Shown piece after piece: positions 50,209 to 60,106 of a stretch of DNA of 64,000 nucleotides. The DNA comes from CAZMZW01 sp964571135 (GTDB lineage Bacteria; Chloroflexota; Anaerolineae; Anaerolineales; Anaerolineaceae), in assembly GCA_964571135.1 (NCBI GenBank), contig CAZMZW010000007.1, forward strand, positions 1 through 64,000. The letters are read 5' to 3'. The notes below the pieces were generated by a model that had not been told where the DNA came from, made no database searches, and saw only the letters and a list, made by a program, of their open reading frames with translations. The first letter of the stretch is position 1. Every line of letters begins with the position of its first letter. Both the position numbers and the translations under genes were made by a program.

Positions 50209-51048
50209 CTAATTATAAATATTATTCTTTGGAATTGAAGCAACCAGGTGGATCTGGGTGGTGCTGTCTTCTTCATTATTCATACTAAGAAATTGCTTTT
50301 GAATTCGAGAGCGGGAAATGGAAAATTTCTCCAAGTCTCGCTCTTCTGCCACGATTATTGTTTCTGAGAAATAGCGGTTAAATAAATTACGATAATCTGA
50401 AATTCTATAGCGGTTGAGATTGCTGGTGGGGTTCAACCATCTTTCCCAAATAGAATTCCTATAGCACAGCATTTCAAACGGGTATTTGAAAAAATGATCG
50501 CGCAAGTCAATAAAATGTAAATGGCTGCCTTTTGGACTGGTCAATTGAGCCAGGGCATTGGTCACATGTTCTGGATCTTTCAAATGTTCAAACACAGAAG
50601 TGGATAAAACCAGGTCGAATTTTGCAAAAGGTTTAGTGGCAGCTATTTTGGCAATATCCCCATGATATAGAATGATAAATTTGGAGTTTATTTTGTAGCC
50701 ATTTGGTTCTTTTAAAAAATACCGCGGAAACCGCTTGCCCAGTTCTTCCATATTCAGATCGTTGGAAAAACCTTCCCGTTCGCATAAAACCAACTGCCGT
50801 GCTCCAGCATCCAGCAACAGGCAGCCAATGGTTAAATTGCCGCCATACCCAAATACCATCACTCGTTTGCTGACAAGGGAAAGCTTATGCAGTTTTAATT
50901 GGTCTAAATATCGTTGTACCGCTTTTTCTGGAGACAGAGTTTCCAACCCGGGTTGAATGATCAGACTGTTTTTTAATAGAAAACTTACGGCTGTTTCTGG
51001 CAAAAAATGGCGGATAACTCGGGGCAGGATATATTTTATATTCGGCAT
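50209..51048 (-). CDS. SAM-dependent methyltransferase of the polysaccharide cluster
   Basis: 279 residues from the ATG at 51048; a TTG at 51066 would extend it by six residues into the previous gene. Motif I is RVMVFGYGGNLTIGCLLLDAG, and later FDLVLSTSVFEHLKDPEHVTNALAQLTSPKGSHLHFIDLRDHF is typical of class I methyltransferases. The end carries TQIHLVASIPK. It probably methylates a glycan residue or end. It starts 8 bases after the stop of the polytopic protein gene. Confidence 0.83.
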   Translation of the reverse strand: MPNIKYILPRVIRHFLPETAVSFLLKNSLIIQPGLETLSPEKAVQRYLDQLKLHKLSLVSKRVMVFGYGGNLTIGCLLLDAGARQLVLCEREGFSNDLNMEELGKRFPRYFLKEPNGYKINSKFIILYHGDIAKIAATKPFAKFDLVLSTSVFEHLKDPEHVTNALAQLTSPKGSHLHFIDLRDHFFKYPFEMLCYRNSIWERWLNPTSNLNRYRISDYRNLFNRYFSETIIVAEERDLEKFSISRSRIQKQFLSMNNEEDSTTQIHLVASIPKNNIYN

Positions 51049-51056
51049 ATTTTTTC

Positions 51057-53081
51057 TCAGGGACAATTCGAGGATGGGTCAGGGGGAAGTTCGCGGGGAA
51101 TAAGGATTTCCACACCAGTTTTACTTAATGTTTGCAGTGGGCGATAATAACAAAGAAGCGGCTGAGCCACCCATTTTACCCACGTGTCATTTTCTGAGCC
51201 AAAATAGGCATCTTCTGCCTGGTAATTGATGAAGATGGGTTCATTTATGATCAATGCAAAACGGTGGTTGCGCAGGTCCTGATAGAACCGGTCAAAAAGC
51301 GTTTGATTGCCGCTCATCGCTTCATCCATCAGATATTTTTTTTCATATTCCGGGATAAGCGTCACACCTCTCACTTGCCCAAAAGTCAATAACTGGCGCT
51401 GGTCAATAAACAGGATCTCGCCATTATTTTTTACTTCATCGACAGACCTTTGAATGATCGCCAGAGTATTTTCCTGGTAATTCAAAGAAGGCAAATTCAG
51501 AGGAACCGCTGTAAGAAATGTTGGGTAAAGCGGATAAAGAACCATAAAAACCAACAGCGATTTGATCATCAGGGAATGTTTTTCAAAATTCAGCAGCCAT
51601 TTTTGACCACCAAATCTCCATAACAGACCCGATAAGAGCAGCAGATTGATCAGCAGCATATCCAGGTTGTGCAAATTGCTTCCCCCGCCTATTTTCACAC
51701 TGGCAACTAATCCAACCATAAAAAAAAGTAGTGATGAACCAGTCACCCCTATCCATTGCCAAATATTCAACTTGAAATGAGATTGCCTAATAAAAACCAA
51801 TAGGATAAGGATTAGCGGCAGGATTACCAGTAAAAGTCCAAGGGCAATTCCAGGAGTGTAAGTTGGGTTGGGTAGAAGGCGTGACCAGATCAGCGTTTGA
51901 TTTTGGAGGGTGGTTTGGGCTGTCGCCACGAACGACTGTTGGAATTCCTGAGTTGCCCCATTATTGGAGAGGGGCAGGAGCATTGGAAGTAAAAAACCTC
52001 CCACCAGACCTGCCATTAGAGAGAAAAAACCTTTAGACCAATCAATATGAATAATAAGACTCTGCTCTTTTTCAGTACGAAATAATGCAAGCAATGCTCC
52101 CCAGATGGCAGGAGCAAAGCTCCATGTATAGCGGGTCAGGTTGACGTAATAGCTTGCGGCGGTCATTAACAAGATCATCCAGCCTAACGGCAGGTCAATC
52201 GCGATGACCACGAGTATGGCTGCCAAAATCAAAGGGCTGTAAATAGGCCCCTGATTAAGGAACAAAAATGCCCAAAATCCAAAAAATAAAGCCAGTTTAA
52301 TGGGAGTGTTTTTATTTTTGATCAGAATAATACCCAAAAGAATATAAGGGACGGTAAATAAAATAACGTTCCAAAGTCGTAATAGGGTTATTGATGCGTT
52401 TCTTATTAAAAAAGGCAGACCCCATAAGCTTTGCCGGCCCAGGTCAATGAAGGCAAAGATGGGTTGATTGGCAGGATAGATATATTTATTTCTGGCAAAC
52501 AGGAGTGAATAATCCCAGAAACGGTTACCTTCTGACCAGTACAAAGGAAAAGGGAAATTGACAACTTCTTTTAATTTATCCCCGATTAAGAAAATGGCGC
52601 CGGTCAGCAGCAATGAGGTGAGAAATGATTTAAATGACAAATTTAATTCTGCTGAATTGTTTAACAGGCAGGTCATTAGAAAAACGATGCTGCCGAAACA
52701 CCAAATGCGAAGAATGGGGCTGATGAAAACAAAACCCCATGCACTGAAGGATAATAACCATATCGGATACAAACCAAGCAGGATTACCAGGAACCACTTA
52801 ACGCTTCCAAGCGCATTGACCTTGGGTTTAAATGATGAAAGCCATCCAGGTGAAAATAGCATCAATAGAACTGCAAGTAAGGGTAAACCGCATACAAGGA
52901 AAAATAATATAAAAACAGCAGTATTTATCGGAGAAAAAACGGTCAGCTTATCCAGCCCCCCCCAATAAATGGCTTTTAATTCCACCAGGCATAGAAGTAG
53001 AAATAAACCCAGTGCTGCTAATCCAACAAAAATCCAACCTCTCTCTCTTTCAGGTAATTTCATTTTACTTATTTTACTCAC
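51057..53081 (-). CDS. Large polytopic membrane protein (glycosyltransferase-C-like)
   Basis: 674 residues from a GTG at 53081 (an ATG at 53063 is an alternative). About twelve to fourteen hydrophobic helices, with a periplasmic loop near 180-215 (FPLYWSEGNRFWDYSLLFARNKYIYPANQPIFAFIDLGRQ) and a soluble end. The layout is like polytopic glycosyltransferases or polymerases of surface glycans. No family signature was recognised with confidence. In the cluster it may be a polymerase or an arm-transferring enzyme. Confidence 0.7.
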   Translation of the reverse strand: MSKISKMKLPERERGWIFVGLAALGLFLLLCLVELKAIYWGGLDKLTVFSPINTAVFILFFLVCGLPLLAVLLMLFSPGWLSSFKPKVNALGSVKWFLVILLGLYPIWLLSFSAWGFVFISPILRIWCFGSIVFLMTCLLNNSAELNLSFKSFLTSLLLTGAIFLIGDKLKEVVNFPFPLYWSEGNRFWDYSLLFARNKYIYPANQPIFAFIDLGRQSLWGLPFLIRNASITLLRLWNVILFTVPYILLGIILIKNKNTPIKLALFFGFWAFLFLNQGPIYSPLILAAILVVIAIDLPLGWMILLMTAASYYVNLTRYTWSFAPAIWGALLALFRTEKEQSLIIHIDWSKGFFSLMAGLVGGFLLPMLLPLSNNGATQEFQQSFVATAQTTLQNQTLIWSRLLPNPTYTPGIALGLLLVILPLILILLVFIRQSHFKLNIWQWIGVTGSSLLFFMVGLVASVKIGGGSNLHNLDMLLINLLLLSGLLWRFGGQKWLLNFEKHSLMIKSLLVFMVLYPLYPTFLTAVPLNLPSLNYQENTLAIIQRSVDEVKNNGEILFIDQRQLLTFGQVRGVTLIPEYEKKYLMDEAMSGNQTLFDRFYQDLRNHRFALIINEPIFINYQAEDAYFGSENDTWVKWVAQPLLCYYRPLQTLSKTGVEILIPRELPPDPSSNCP

Positions 53082-53105
53082 GTAATGAATAAGACCTAAT
53101 ACAGT

Positions 53106-55001
53106 TCACCTGCATAATTGGGTTGTACTCCATTTGCTCAAAACAGCCAGAGCCCAAAGACGTTTGCCATGGTCTATCTTTCCTTTTTGATGTTCATCAA
53201 GCAGGCGATTAATGACCGCCGGATCGAACCAGCTCTTAAACGGTTCTTGAGCGTGAATTAAGGTTTGCTGAAGCCAACTGGATAGAGGACCTCGGCACCA
53301 GGTGCTGATTGGGATGCCAAATCCCTGTTTACCGCGCCGATTGATCTCATCCGGTAAAAATTCTTTAAAGGTTTCCCTTAATAATGCTTTTCCGGTCAAG
53401 CCATTAATTTTATATTGACCAGGCAGGCGTGCTGCCCACTCGGCCAGTTCATGGTCTAAGAATGGGGAACGCGATTCCAATGAATGAGCCATACTCATCC
53501 GGTCTGCTTTGACCAGCAAGTCACCCGGCAAATAAGTCTGCATATCCGTCGCGAGAGTGCGGTCAAGAAAAGAATCCGCATGGGCAGAACCAAATCGCTG
53601 GATAAGCCATTCTTCGGCATGGTTGGGATTGAGTTCTGCTAGCAGCGGTTTATTCCAAAGTTTTTGGACGAGTTGCGGAGAGAAATATGAACCCCACCGA
53701 AGGATACTTGCACGCGGATCAATACCCACCATTTCTTTAAGCCGTTTGAGTCCATTGATCAATGAACTGCCGCTTGGTTTGTCTGAATTATCCGGATAGA
53801 GATTGAAAATCGCAGGAAAAAGACTATTAGTGAATAATTTGGGAATTCTCTGGTAAATATTGGCAAAAGGATCAAGCCAATACCGAGCGTAACCCGCAAA
53901 ACATTCATCTCCGCCATCACCATTCAACGCAACGGTAACATACTGCCGTGTAAGCCTGGAAAGATGAAAAAGGGGAATCAACGAAGGATCAGCCAGGGGT
54001 TGACCGACGAACTTGATGATTTCCGTCAGGGTTTCAGGGATATTGCCCCAATCCAGGATGAATTCCTGGTGGTCAGTTGCATAGCGCTGAGCAACTGCCC
54101 GGGCAAAGGGCAATTCAGAAAAAGGGGATTCCTTGAAACCCACTGAAAAGGTCTTGACTGGTGAGGTGCTCCATTTCGCCATCTGGCTCACAATGATGCT
54201 GGAATCAATTCCACCGCTTAAATGTGCGCCCAGGGGCACATCACTGATCATCCGTAATTTGATGGACTCCCCGACTTTTTCTTTTAATTCCTCCTTCAAG
54301 TTATTCCGATCCCCTTGTAATTTGGGAGTGTATTCCAGATCCCAATACTTTTCCAGAAGCAATGCATTATTTTGCCAGGTCAAATAATGGGCAGGCGGGA
54401 GGCTGTGGACTCCCTGATAGGCAGTTAGAGGGTCGGGGATGTATTGCAGACTCAGATATAGATTGATCGCTGACAGATCAATTGCTGGTTTTTCATCCAT
54501 CCCTTGAAGCAAACTGCACAATTCTGAACTAAATAACAGTTTCCCATTTTTTTCAAAATAGTAAAGGGGTTTTTTCCCAAACCGATCACGCGCAAGGAAT
54601 AATCGTTTTTTACTGGCATCCCATAAGGCAATTGCGAACATTCCGCGTAAATATTTAAGAAAACTGACGCCATATTGTTCATATAAATGAACAATGCATT
54701 CAGTATCTGAATGGCTGCGGAATTGGTGTCCCTGGTTGATCAACTGCTCGCGCAATAATTGGAAGTTATAAATTTCACCGTTGAAGACAACCCAAATGGT
54801 CCGGTCTTCGTTGGTCATGGGTTGGTCGCCGGTAGACAGATCGATAACTTTCAGCCGGCGCATGGCCAACCCGATCCCAGGTTCTTGAAAAAAACCATCA
54901 CTGTCAGGGCCGCGATGGATCAAGGCGTTGTTCATACGTTTCAATCGTTCTAGATCGATCGGGGTTTGTTTTTGGGTGGTTATTCCACAGATTCCGCACA
55001 T
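53106..55001 (-). CDS. asnB: Asparagine synthase-like glutamine amidotransferase
   Basis: 631 residues from MCGICGI, which places the essential Cys at residue 2; an upstream extension to 55061 would bury it. The N-terminal Ntn glutaminase domain (about 1-210) contains RGPDSDG and FNGEIYNFQLL. The synthetase domain has the ATP-binding SGGIDSS near 263. In polysaccharide clusters such AsnB-like enzymes often amidate sugar carboxyl groups, for example uronic acids. The neighbouring nucleotide-sugar dehydrogenase would make such acids. ggag lies 10 bases before the ATG. Confidence 0.93.
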   Translation of the reverse strand: MCGICGITTQKQTPIDLERLKRMNNALIHRGPDSDGFFQEPGIGLAMRRLKVIDLSTGDQPMTNEDRTIWVVFNGEIYNFQLLREQLINQGHQFRSHSDTECIVHLYEQYGVSFLKYLRGMFAIALWDASKKRLFLARDRFGKKPLYYFEKNGKLLFSSELCSLLQGMDEKPAIDLSAINLYLSLQYIPDPLTAYQGVHSLPPAHYLTWQNNALLLEKYWDLEYTPKLQGDRNNLKEELKEKVGESIKLRMISDVPLGAHLSGGIDSSIIVSQMAKWSTSPVKTFSVGFKESPFSELPFARAVAQRYATDHQEFILDWGNIPETLTEIIKFVGQPLADPSLIPLFHLSRLTRQYVTVALNGDGGDECFAGYARYWLDPFANIYQRIPKLFTNSLFPAIFNLYPDNSDKPSGSSLINGLKRLKEMVGIDPRASILRWGSYFSPQLVQKLWNKPLLAELNPNHAEEWLIQRFGSAHADSFLDRTLATDMQTYLPGDLLVKADRMSMAHSLESRSPFLDHELAEWAARLPGQYKINGLTGKALLRETFKEFLPDEINRRGKQGFGIPISTWCRGPLSSWLQQTLIHAQEPFKSWFDPAVINRLLDEHQKGKIDHGKRLWALAVLSKWSTTQLCR

Positions 55002-55003
55002 AT

Positions 55004-56173
55004 TCAGCGCTCCGCAGTTTTTTGGAGAAGAGCCAAATACTCCTCTCCGGAATGTGACCAACTGAACTTATTTTCAACGATTGCGCGGCTGCATCCCCCC
55101 ATTTTTTGACGCAGCGGTTTATCGGTAAGCAGGGTGCGTATTGCCTCTCGTAATTCGATCACATTCTCATTGGTGACCAGAAAACCATTTTCCCCATTTT
55201 TTACCAGGTCTTCATTACCCGCAATCCGGGTGGCAATCACCGGTAAACCGCATGCCATGGCTTCCAAAACCGCATTGGGCATGCCTTCATGCCGGGATGG
55301 GTTTACAAAAATATGTGCCTGGGCGAGGACGGGCAGCAGTTGCTTTTGATTGCACCAGCCATGGAAACGGATGCGCTTGGTCAATCCCAAGGCATCAATG
55401 CGTTGATGTAATTGGTCTTTATATGATCCATCCCCGATAATGGAGAGTTCCCAGGGGATATCGATCAGCGTGCTTAATGCTTCTACCAGAAGATCCAAAC
55501 CCTTTTGATACACTACTCGGCCGGTAAAAAGAAGCTGGGGAATCTTCCCATTCCTCAAGCTGGGTTTAAATATATCCAGATCGACCCCATTGGGAATAAC
55601 ATCAATCGGAATACTATGATGGAACTTTAGGGCTAAATTCCGCAGACCATCACTGTTGGCGATCAGACCTGAAGAGTGCTTCCACACGATTTTTATGAAT
55701 GGTCCGCCAATACGGTGAAATTTCTTAAAATCATAGGGTCGGAAACCTGGCACATCTCCACCCCTGAGAGAAACGATATAAGGAATTTTATAGAGGACTT
55801 TCAGCAACAAAGCGGTCATTCCGCCGGGAAAACCAAAAAATGCCCAGACCACGTCTGGTTTCCAATCGCGAAAATGGGTCAGGCAGTACCAGGAGGAAAC
55901 AAAAATAAAAGATATTTGTTCCATCGGGCCACTGCGATCCGCCCTTTCCCGCCTGGAAGGAACCCGAATTATCTCCAGGTTTTTGCTCTTCTCAACTTCT
56001 GGCTGATTTCCAAAACGGGCGGTAATGATTTTAGTTTCTACGCCTTTGGAAGCTAAATACCTGGCCAGATTGGAAGTGGCTGTTCCAGCGCCGCCGCCAA
56101 TCGGGGGATATTCACTGTTCAGAATCAGAACTTTTAAGGAAAGAGGGGTTTGCGCTGTTTTCAAGCCCTGCAT
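55004..56173 (-). CDS. Glycosyltransferase, family 4 (GT-B)
   Basis: 389 residues. N-domain opening LKVLILNSEYPPIGGGAGTATSNLARYLASKG; C-domain LLFTGRVVYQKGLDLLVEAL, HEGMPNAVLEAMACGLPVIATRIAGNEDLVKNGENG (the EX7E-type donor site). Transfers a sugar from an NDP-sugar to a growing glycan. aaggt precedes the ATG. Its stop is 2 bases before the asnB start. Confidence 0.93.
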   Translation of the reverse strand: MQGLKTAQTPLSLKVLILNSEYPPIGGGAGTATSNLARYLASKGVETKIITARFGNQPEVEKSKNLEIIRVPSRRERADRSGPMEQISFIFVSSWYCLTHFRDWKPDVVWAFFGFPGGMTALLLKVLYKIPYIVSLRGGDVPGFRPYDFKKFHRIGGPFIKIVWKHSSGLIANSDGLRNLALKFHHSIPIDVIPNGVDLDIFKPSLRNGKIPQLLFTGRVVYQKGLDLLVEALSTLIDIPWELSIIGDGSYKDQLHQRIDALGLTKRIRFHGWCNQKQLLPVLAQAHIFVNPSRHEGMPNAVLEAMACGLPVIATRIAGNEDLVKNGENGFLVTNENVIELREAIRTLLTDKPLRQKMGGCSRAIVENKFSWSHSGEEYLALLQKTAER

Positions 56174-56283
56174 TATACCTTAGTCATCAGTTCGACAATT
56201 ATGGAATGATCAATCATTGTTTTAGTTTATTGTTCAGGAATATTATTGAAATTTCCGAAAATCCTGAGAGCCGAAACCAGGAA

Positions 56284-57243
56284 TTATTTGGATAACCTTT
56301 TCCCATTCAAGATAGTACGAATTGTGTAGGTGGGTTTTTTCTGAGATTCATGATAGGTGCGGACCAGAAGTTCGGCGATTAACCCCATTAAAATGGATTG
56401 AAATCCCAAAATTGCAGCAGTCACTCCCATTAAAAATAATGGGGAAGCAGTTACACCCACATTGAACCAAACCCGGCGAACGAACAGAAAAAGAAGTGTT
56501 GCGCCGCCCAGACCCATCAATAAGGAACCAGTTCCACCAAACAGGTATATTGGCTTATTGGCATAACTGGTAAGAAATTTGACCGTAAATAAATCCAGAA
56601 CAACCTTGATGGTCCGTTCAAGGCCATACTTGGCTTTGCCATATACCCGGGCATGATGGTGAACCCGCACTTCCACAATTTTTGCACCTACCGAATTGGC
56701 ATAAACGGGGATGAACCGGTGCATTTCGCCATAAAGGTGGAATCCAGTGATCACTTCTTTACGATATGCCTTTAAAGTACAACCGTAATCATGTAAATGC
56801 ACACCTGTAACAAAAGAAATTAACCCATTTGCAATGCGGGAGGGCAGCGTGCGTGTGAGAAATTTATCTTTGCGGTCATAACGCCAACCACTGACAACGT
56901 CATAGCCTCCATCAAGCTTCTTAAGCATCATGGGAATATCTGCCGGGTCATTTTGCAGATCAGCATCCAGTAAAATGATCACATCCCCGCGGGCATGGTC
57001 AATTCCAGCAGCAATGGCAGCCGTCTGCCCGAAATTGCGCCGAAGAATGATGCCTGAAGTGTGAACCGGGTCTTTCTTTACCAGCTCCTGGATGATCTTA
57101 ATACCTTCGTCGCGACTGCCATCATCCACCAGGATCAATTCCCATCGGATCTTGAGGGGTTTGACTGCTTTCAGGATTGCTTGATAGAGAGGTTCTATAT
57201 TTTCCTGTTCATTATAAACAGGCACGATCACCGAGAGTTCCAT
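56284..57243 (-). CDS. Glycosyltransferase, family 2 (DPM1/GtrB-like)
   Basis: 319 residues. GT-A core with VIVPVYNEQENIEPLYQ, ILVDDGSRDEG and DVIILLDADLQNDPADIPM, followed by the sugar-binding GCTLKAYRKEV. Two C-terminal helices (about 235-255 and 265-290) anchor it as in GtrB and ArnC, which load undecaprenyl phosphate with glucose or similar. aatggagtttaa before the ATG holds a ggag. Confidence 0.93.
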   Translation of the reverse strand: MELSVIVPVYNEQENIEPLYQAILKAVKPLKIRWELILVDDGSRDEGIKIIQELVKKDPVHTSGIILRRNFGQTAAIAAGIDHARGDVIILLDADLQNDPADIPMMLKKLDGGYDVVSGWRYDRKDKFLTRTLPSRIANGLISFVTGVHLHDYGCTLKAYRKEVITGFHLYGEMHRFIPVYANSVGAKIVEVRVHHHARVYGKAKYGLERTIKVVLDLFTVKFLTSYANKPIYLFGGTGSLLMGLGGATLLFLFVRRVWFNVGVTASPLFLMGVTAAILGFQSILMGLIAELLVRTYHESQKKPTYTIRTILNGKRLSK

Positions 57244-57397
57244 TTAAACTCCATTAATGGTTTTTTGTTTGTGCAGTGATTATAACCAAAGAATGGGAGA
57301 AAATGTATTACAGATAAACTGGCCAAAGACCATCGGCTGCCTAGGAAAACCTACCCAGAACTTTTTTTATTTTGGCCTAATGATTGTGCTAATAAAT

Positions 57398-58960
57398 TCA
57401 GGGGTTGTTTTTTTTCTCAATAGCCTTGACCATTCTTTTGGATTCAAAATAGTCTTTTAGGAACCCGCCAATAATGATTATGGCAGATGTAATGGTGATT
57501 ATCAGCATCATTTGCACAAATCCCAGGCGTCCAAATATTTTGTAATAGCGGCTTAAATACCATTGCAGGAAAACAATGATAAAAACACCTTCGATCAAGA
57601 AAATGCGCTTGAGCCAGGCGCCATATTTTTCTTTTACCTGAGTAAATCCCCATGCACCAATAATGGCCATCCAGGACGTGAAAATGGCACGATAACGTAC
57701 ATTGTCCCATTGGTCCCCGCCAGCCCTGATTGAAGAGATCAATACCCAAATTAAGAATGCAGAACATAACCAGATCAGGATGCGTTTATCACGTATAACC
57801 CTGGATTTAAAAGCTGCGATGAATGAAAAAATAACGGCAGGTGCCATCAGATACCATCCGATTGCACGGAAAATAGTAATGATCCGCATCAGGGGAATCC
57901 CGGGATAAGTGAGCGCGGCAGGCAACACGGGTTGAAGCAATCCGTAAACAATGAGAAATGGGACTTTCCATTGTGAGCCAATGTAGCCGAGCTCGAACTG
58001 AATTCGCCCGGAACTTGTTTCCATCAGGTAAAGGTCCCACCGGGCAGAATTTATTAACCAATTCAGGCTAATTAAGATTGCGGCTATTGTAATCAAGACA
58101 ATGATCAGCCAGCTGACTTTTTGTTGGAATGGTTTTAAGTCAGGATAAATATTATCAAACCAAAACCAGATGCCGATGACAAGAAATATTGCGGCAGATG
58201 CCAACCAGGAGAAAAATGTAATCCCGGCCATACTTAAGACCAGGGTGATGATCGATTTCCTTCGGTTTTGCTTCCATTCAATTACACCCCAGCATGCGAT
58301 GGCGCTTAAACCGATCAGGAAAGGTTCACGCATCTGCGAACTGCCCAGTATGATACTTTCGGGATAGAGGGCGAATATCCAAATACTTAAAATCGCCATT
58401 TTCTCATTCCAGCGCTTGCGAACTGCATTCCATAGAAAGGGGATACCAAGGGCTGGAAGAAGGGCGGTCAGAATGAGGATTAACAATGGCCGGTGGGCAT
58501 CTGGGCTGAAGACGCTGTAGATCAATGCGCTGAATGACAGCAAACCGCCGTATTGATCAGAGTAAAACTCTTCTCCAAATGCGGTTGTCAAAGATTTATG
58601 CGATTGTGCGAGATGCCAGGCATCTGTGTCACGATTGTATGCATCCTGATAAATGTAGCCATGCTGGGGTGCCTCTTCCGGATACCCCCAGACAGGTAGC
58701 AGCGCAGTTAATCCGAAGCCAAGCATCAGGCGCAATAAAAATGCCATTCCCATGCAGAGAGCCAGCAAATGGGTTCCTTTAAACAATTTCCAGGATAGAA
58801 ATAACGCACCTATGCTGATCGTACCAAGCAGGCTGCCAGCCAGGAAACCAAGCAACGGAATGCGTCCGGGATTGAGGAAGGCAACTCCAAGACCTATTAT
58901 TGATCCGCCCGCAGCACAGAGCAAAACCGGGATAAGAGATCTAATTTTTTGGTTTTTCAT
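57398..58960 (-). CDS. Polytopic membrane protein of the polysaccharide cluster
   Basis: 520 residues, about eleven hydrophobic helices. A loop of interest is GYPEEAPQHGYIYQDAYNRDTDAWHLAQSH, followed by EEFYSDQYGGLLSFSALIY; both resemble polytopic glycosyltransferase family 39/DUF2079-like architecture. YAPSI-type and other definitive motifs were not found. Probably a glycan polymerase or lipid-linked sugar transferase. Start at 58960 lacks a strong ribosome-binding site. Confidence 0.68.
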   Translation of the reverse strand: MKNQKIRSLIPVLLCAAGGSIIGLGVAFLNPGRIPLLGFLAGSLLGTISIGALFLSWKLFKGTHLLALCMGMAFLLRLMLGFGLTALLPVWGYPEEAPQHGYIYQDAYNRDTDAWHLAQSHKSLTTAFGEEFYSDQYGGLLSFSALIYSVFSPDAHRPLLILILTALLPALGIPFLWNAVRKRWNEKMAILSIWIFALYPESIILGSSQMREPFLIGLSAIACWGVIEWKQNRRKSIITLVLSMAGITFFSWLASAAIFLVIGIWFWFDNIYPDLKPFQQKVSWLIIVLITIAAILISLNWLINSARWDLYLMETSSGRIQFELGYIGSQWKVPFLIVYGLLQPVLPAALTYPGIPLMRIITIFRAIGWYLMAPAVIFSFIAAFKSRVIRDKRILIWLCSAFLIWVLISSIRAGGDQWDNVRYRAIFTSWMAIIGAWGFTQVKEKYGAWLKRIFLIEGVFIIVFLQWYLSRYYKIFGRLGFVQMMLIITITSAIIIIGGFLKDYFESKRMVKAIEKKNNP

Positions 58961-58972
58961 TCCGATTAAATA

Positions 58973-60106
58973 TTAAATGATATTGTGTAATTTTGCAATT
59001 GTCTGGCTGGCACGGTTTTTCCAGGTGTAAAGACCCGCATCTTTTCCAGCCTGTCTGGCGAGTTTATCCCTTCTGGGTTGATCATCCGCCAGGTCTTTGA
59101 TGGAATTGATCCATGCGTTCAGATCATCAGGCGGACAGAAAACAGTATTGCGGGCATTAAGAATTTCATGTAAAACGGGAAGATCACTCGCCATGATGGT
59201 GCGGCATGATGCCAGATAATCAAACATTTTCATCGGGCTCATAATAGTAACGGTGTTGCCGCCGCTGCTTCCCGCGATTTCATTCTGGTAGGGCATCAAA
59301 AGGATATCACCTGCCGCCTGGTAGAGCGGCAATCGTGAGTTGCTGACGAAACCTGTGGTGATCACGTTCTGAATCCCCTGTTCCTTTAAACGTATTTTCC
59401 ATGGTTCGAGGTCTTTTTCTTGACCGCCCACCCATAAAAACTGAAATTGGGGTAAAGCCAGAGCCATGCCAAGCATCTTTTCCATACCGCGTCCGGGATA
59501 GAAATGACCGGAGTACAGGATCGTAAAACGTTCTGCTATCCCCAACTGCCGCCTTGCCTCTGAGCTGTTGGGTAGAACTTGATATCTTTCCAGATTAGTG
59601 CCATTGGGAGCGATCTGCAAAATTTCTTCCGAGATTCTTAATTGGAAGCGTTCCTGAATCCCATCAGACAGGGCACGAGTATTGGTTAGAATAATTTTTT
59701 TTCCGGGAATTCGCATAAATAAACGAAACCAGAAAGGTCCCATTATTCCCATTGGGTAATCATGGAACTCCATTACGGTGGTTTTCTTTCTCAAAAGGCT
59801 GATTACAGCAGCTTGCAATGCCCAGGTATAAATTACATCAGCATCCCATTTAATCCCTGATCGAACGGTTTTCCAGCAAAAATCATATTGTTTTAGGTTC
59901 TTCTGAAAATCAAGCCATTCAATTTCAAACAACGCGGAAATCCCATATTGGTCTGCCAGTTCAGTCCAAGAGGCGGTCTCGAACTTTGGGACCCATAACT
60001 TAACTTCATTTTCCAATTGTTTGAGTGCCTGGCAGACTTTCATCACCTGGATACTATTGGCGGTTTCGGATGGAATGCGCGAAGTTGTAATGGCAGCAAT
60101 TTTCAT
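58973..60106 (-). CDS. Glycosyltransferase, family 4 (GT-B)
   Basis: 377 residues. N-domain MKIAAITTSRIPSETANSIQVMKVCQALKQL; C-domain RFTILYSGHFYPGRGMEKMLGMAL and LLMPYQNEIAGSSGGNTVTIMSPMKMFDYLASCRTIMASDLPVLHEIL. It transfers a hexose or a related sugar. Its ATG overlaps the flippase stop (60106-60103), a translational coupling. Confidence 0.92.
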   Translation of the reverse strand: MKIAAITTSRIPSETANSIQVMKVCQALKQLENEVKLWVPKFETASWTELADQYGISALFEIEWLDFQKNLKQYDFCWKTVRSGIKWDADVIYTWALQAAVISLLRKKTTVMEFHDYPMGIMGPFWFRLFMRIPGKKIILTNTRALSDGIQERFQLRISEEILQIAPNGTNLERYQVLPNSSEARRQLGIAERFTILYSGHFYPGRGMEKMLGMALALPQFQFLWVGGQEKDLEPWKIRLKEQGIQNVITTGFVSNSRLPLYQAAGDILLMPYQNEIAGSSGGNTVTIMSPMKMFDYLASCRTIMASDLPVLHEILNARNTVFCPPDDLNAWINSIKDLADDQPRRDKLARQAGKDAGLYTWKNRASQTIAKLHNII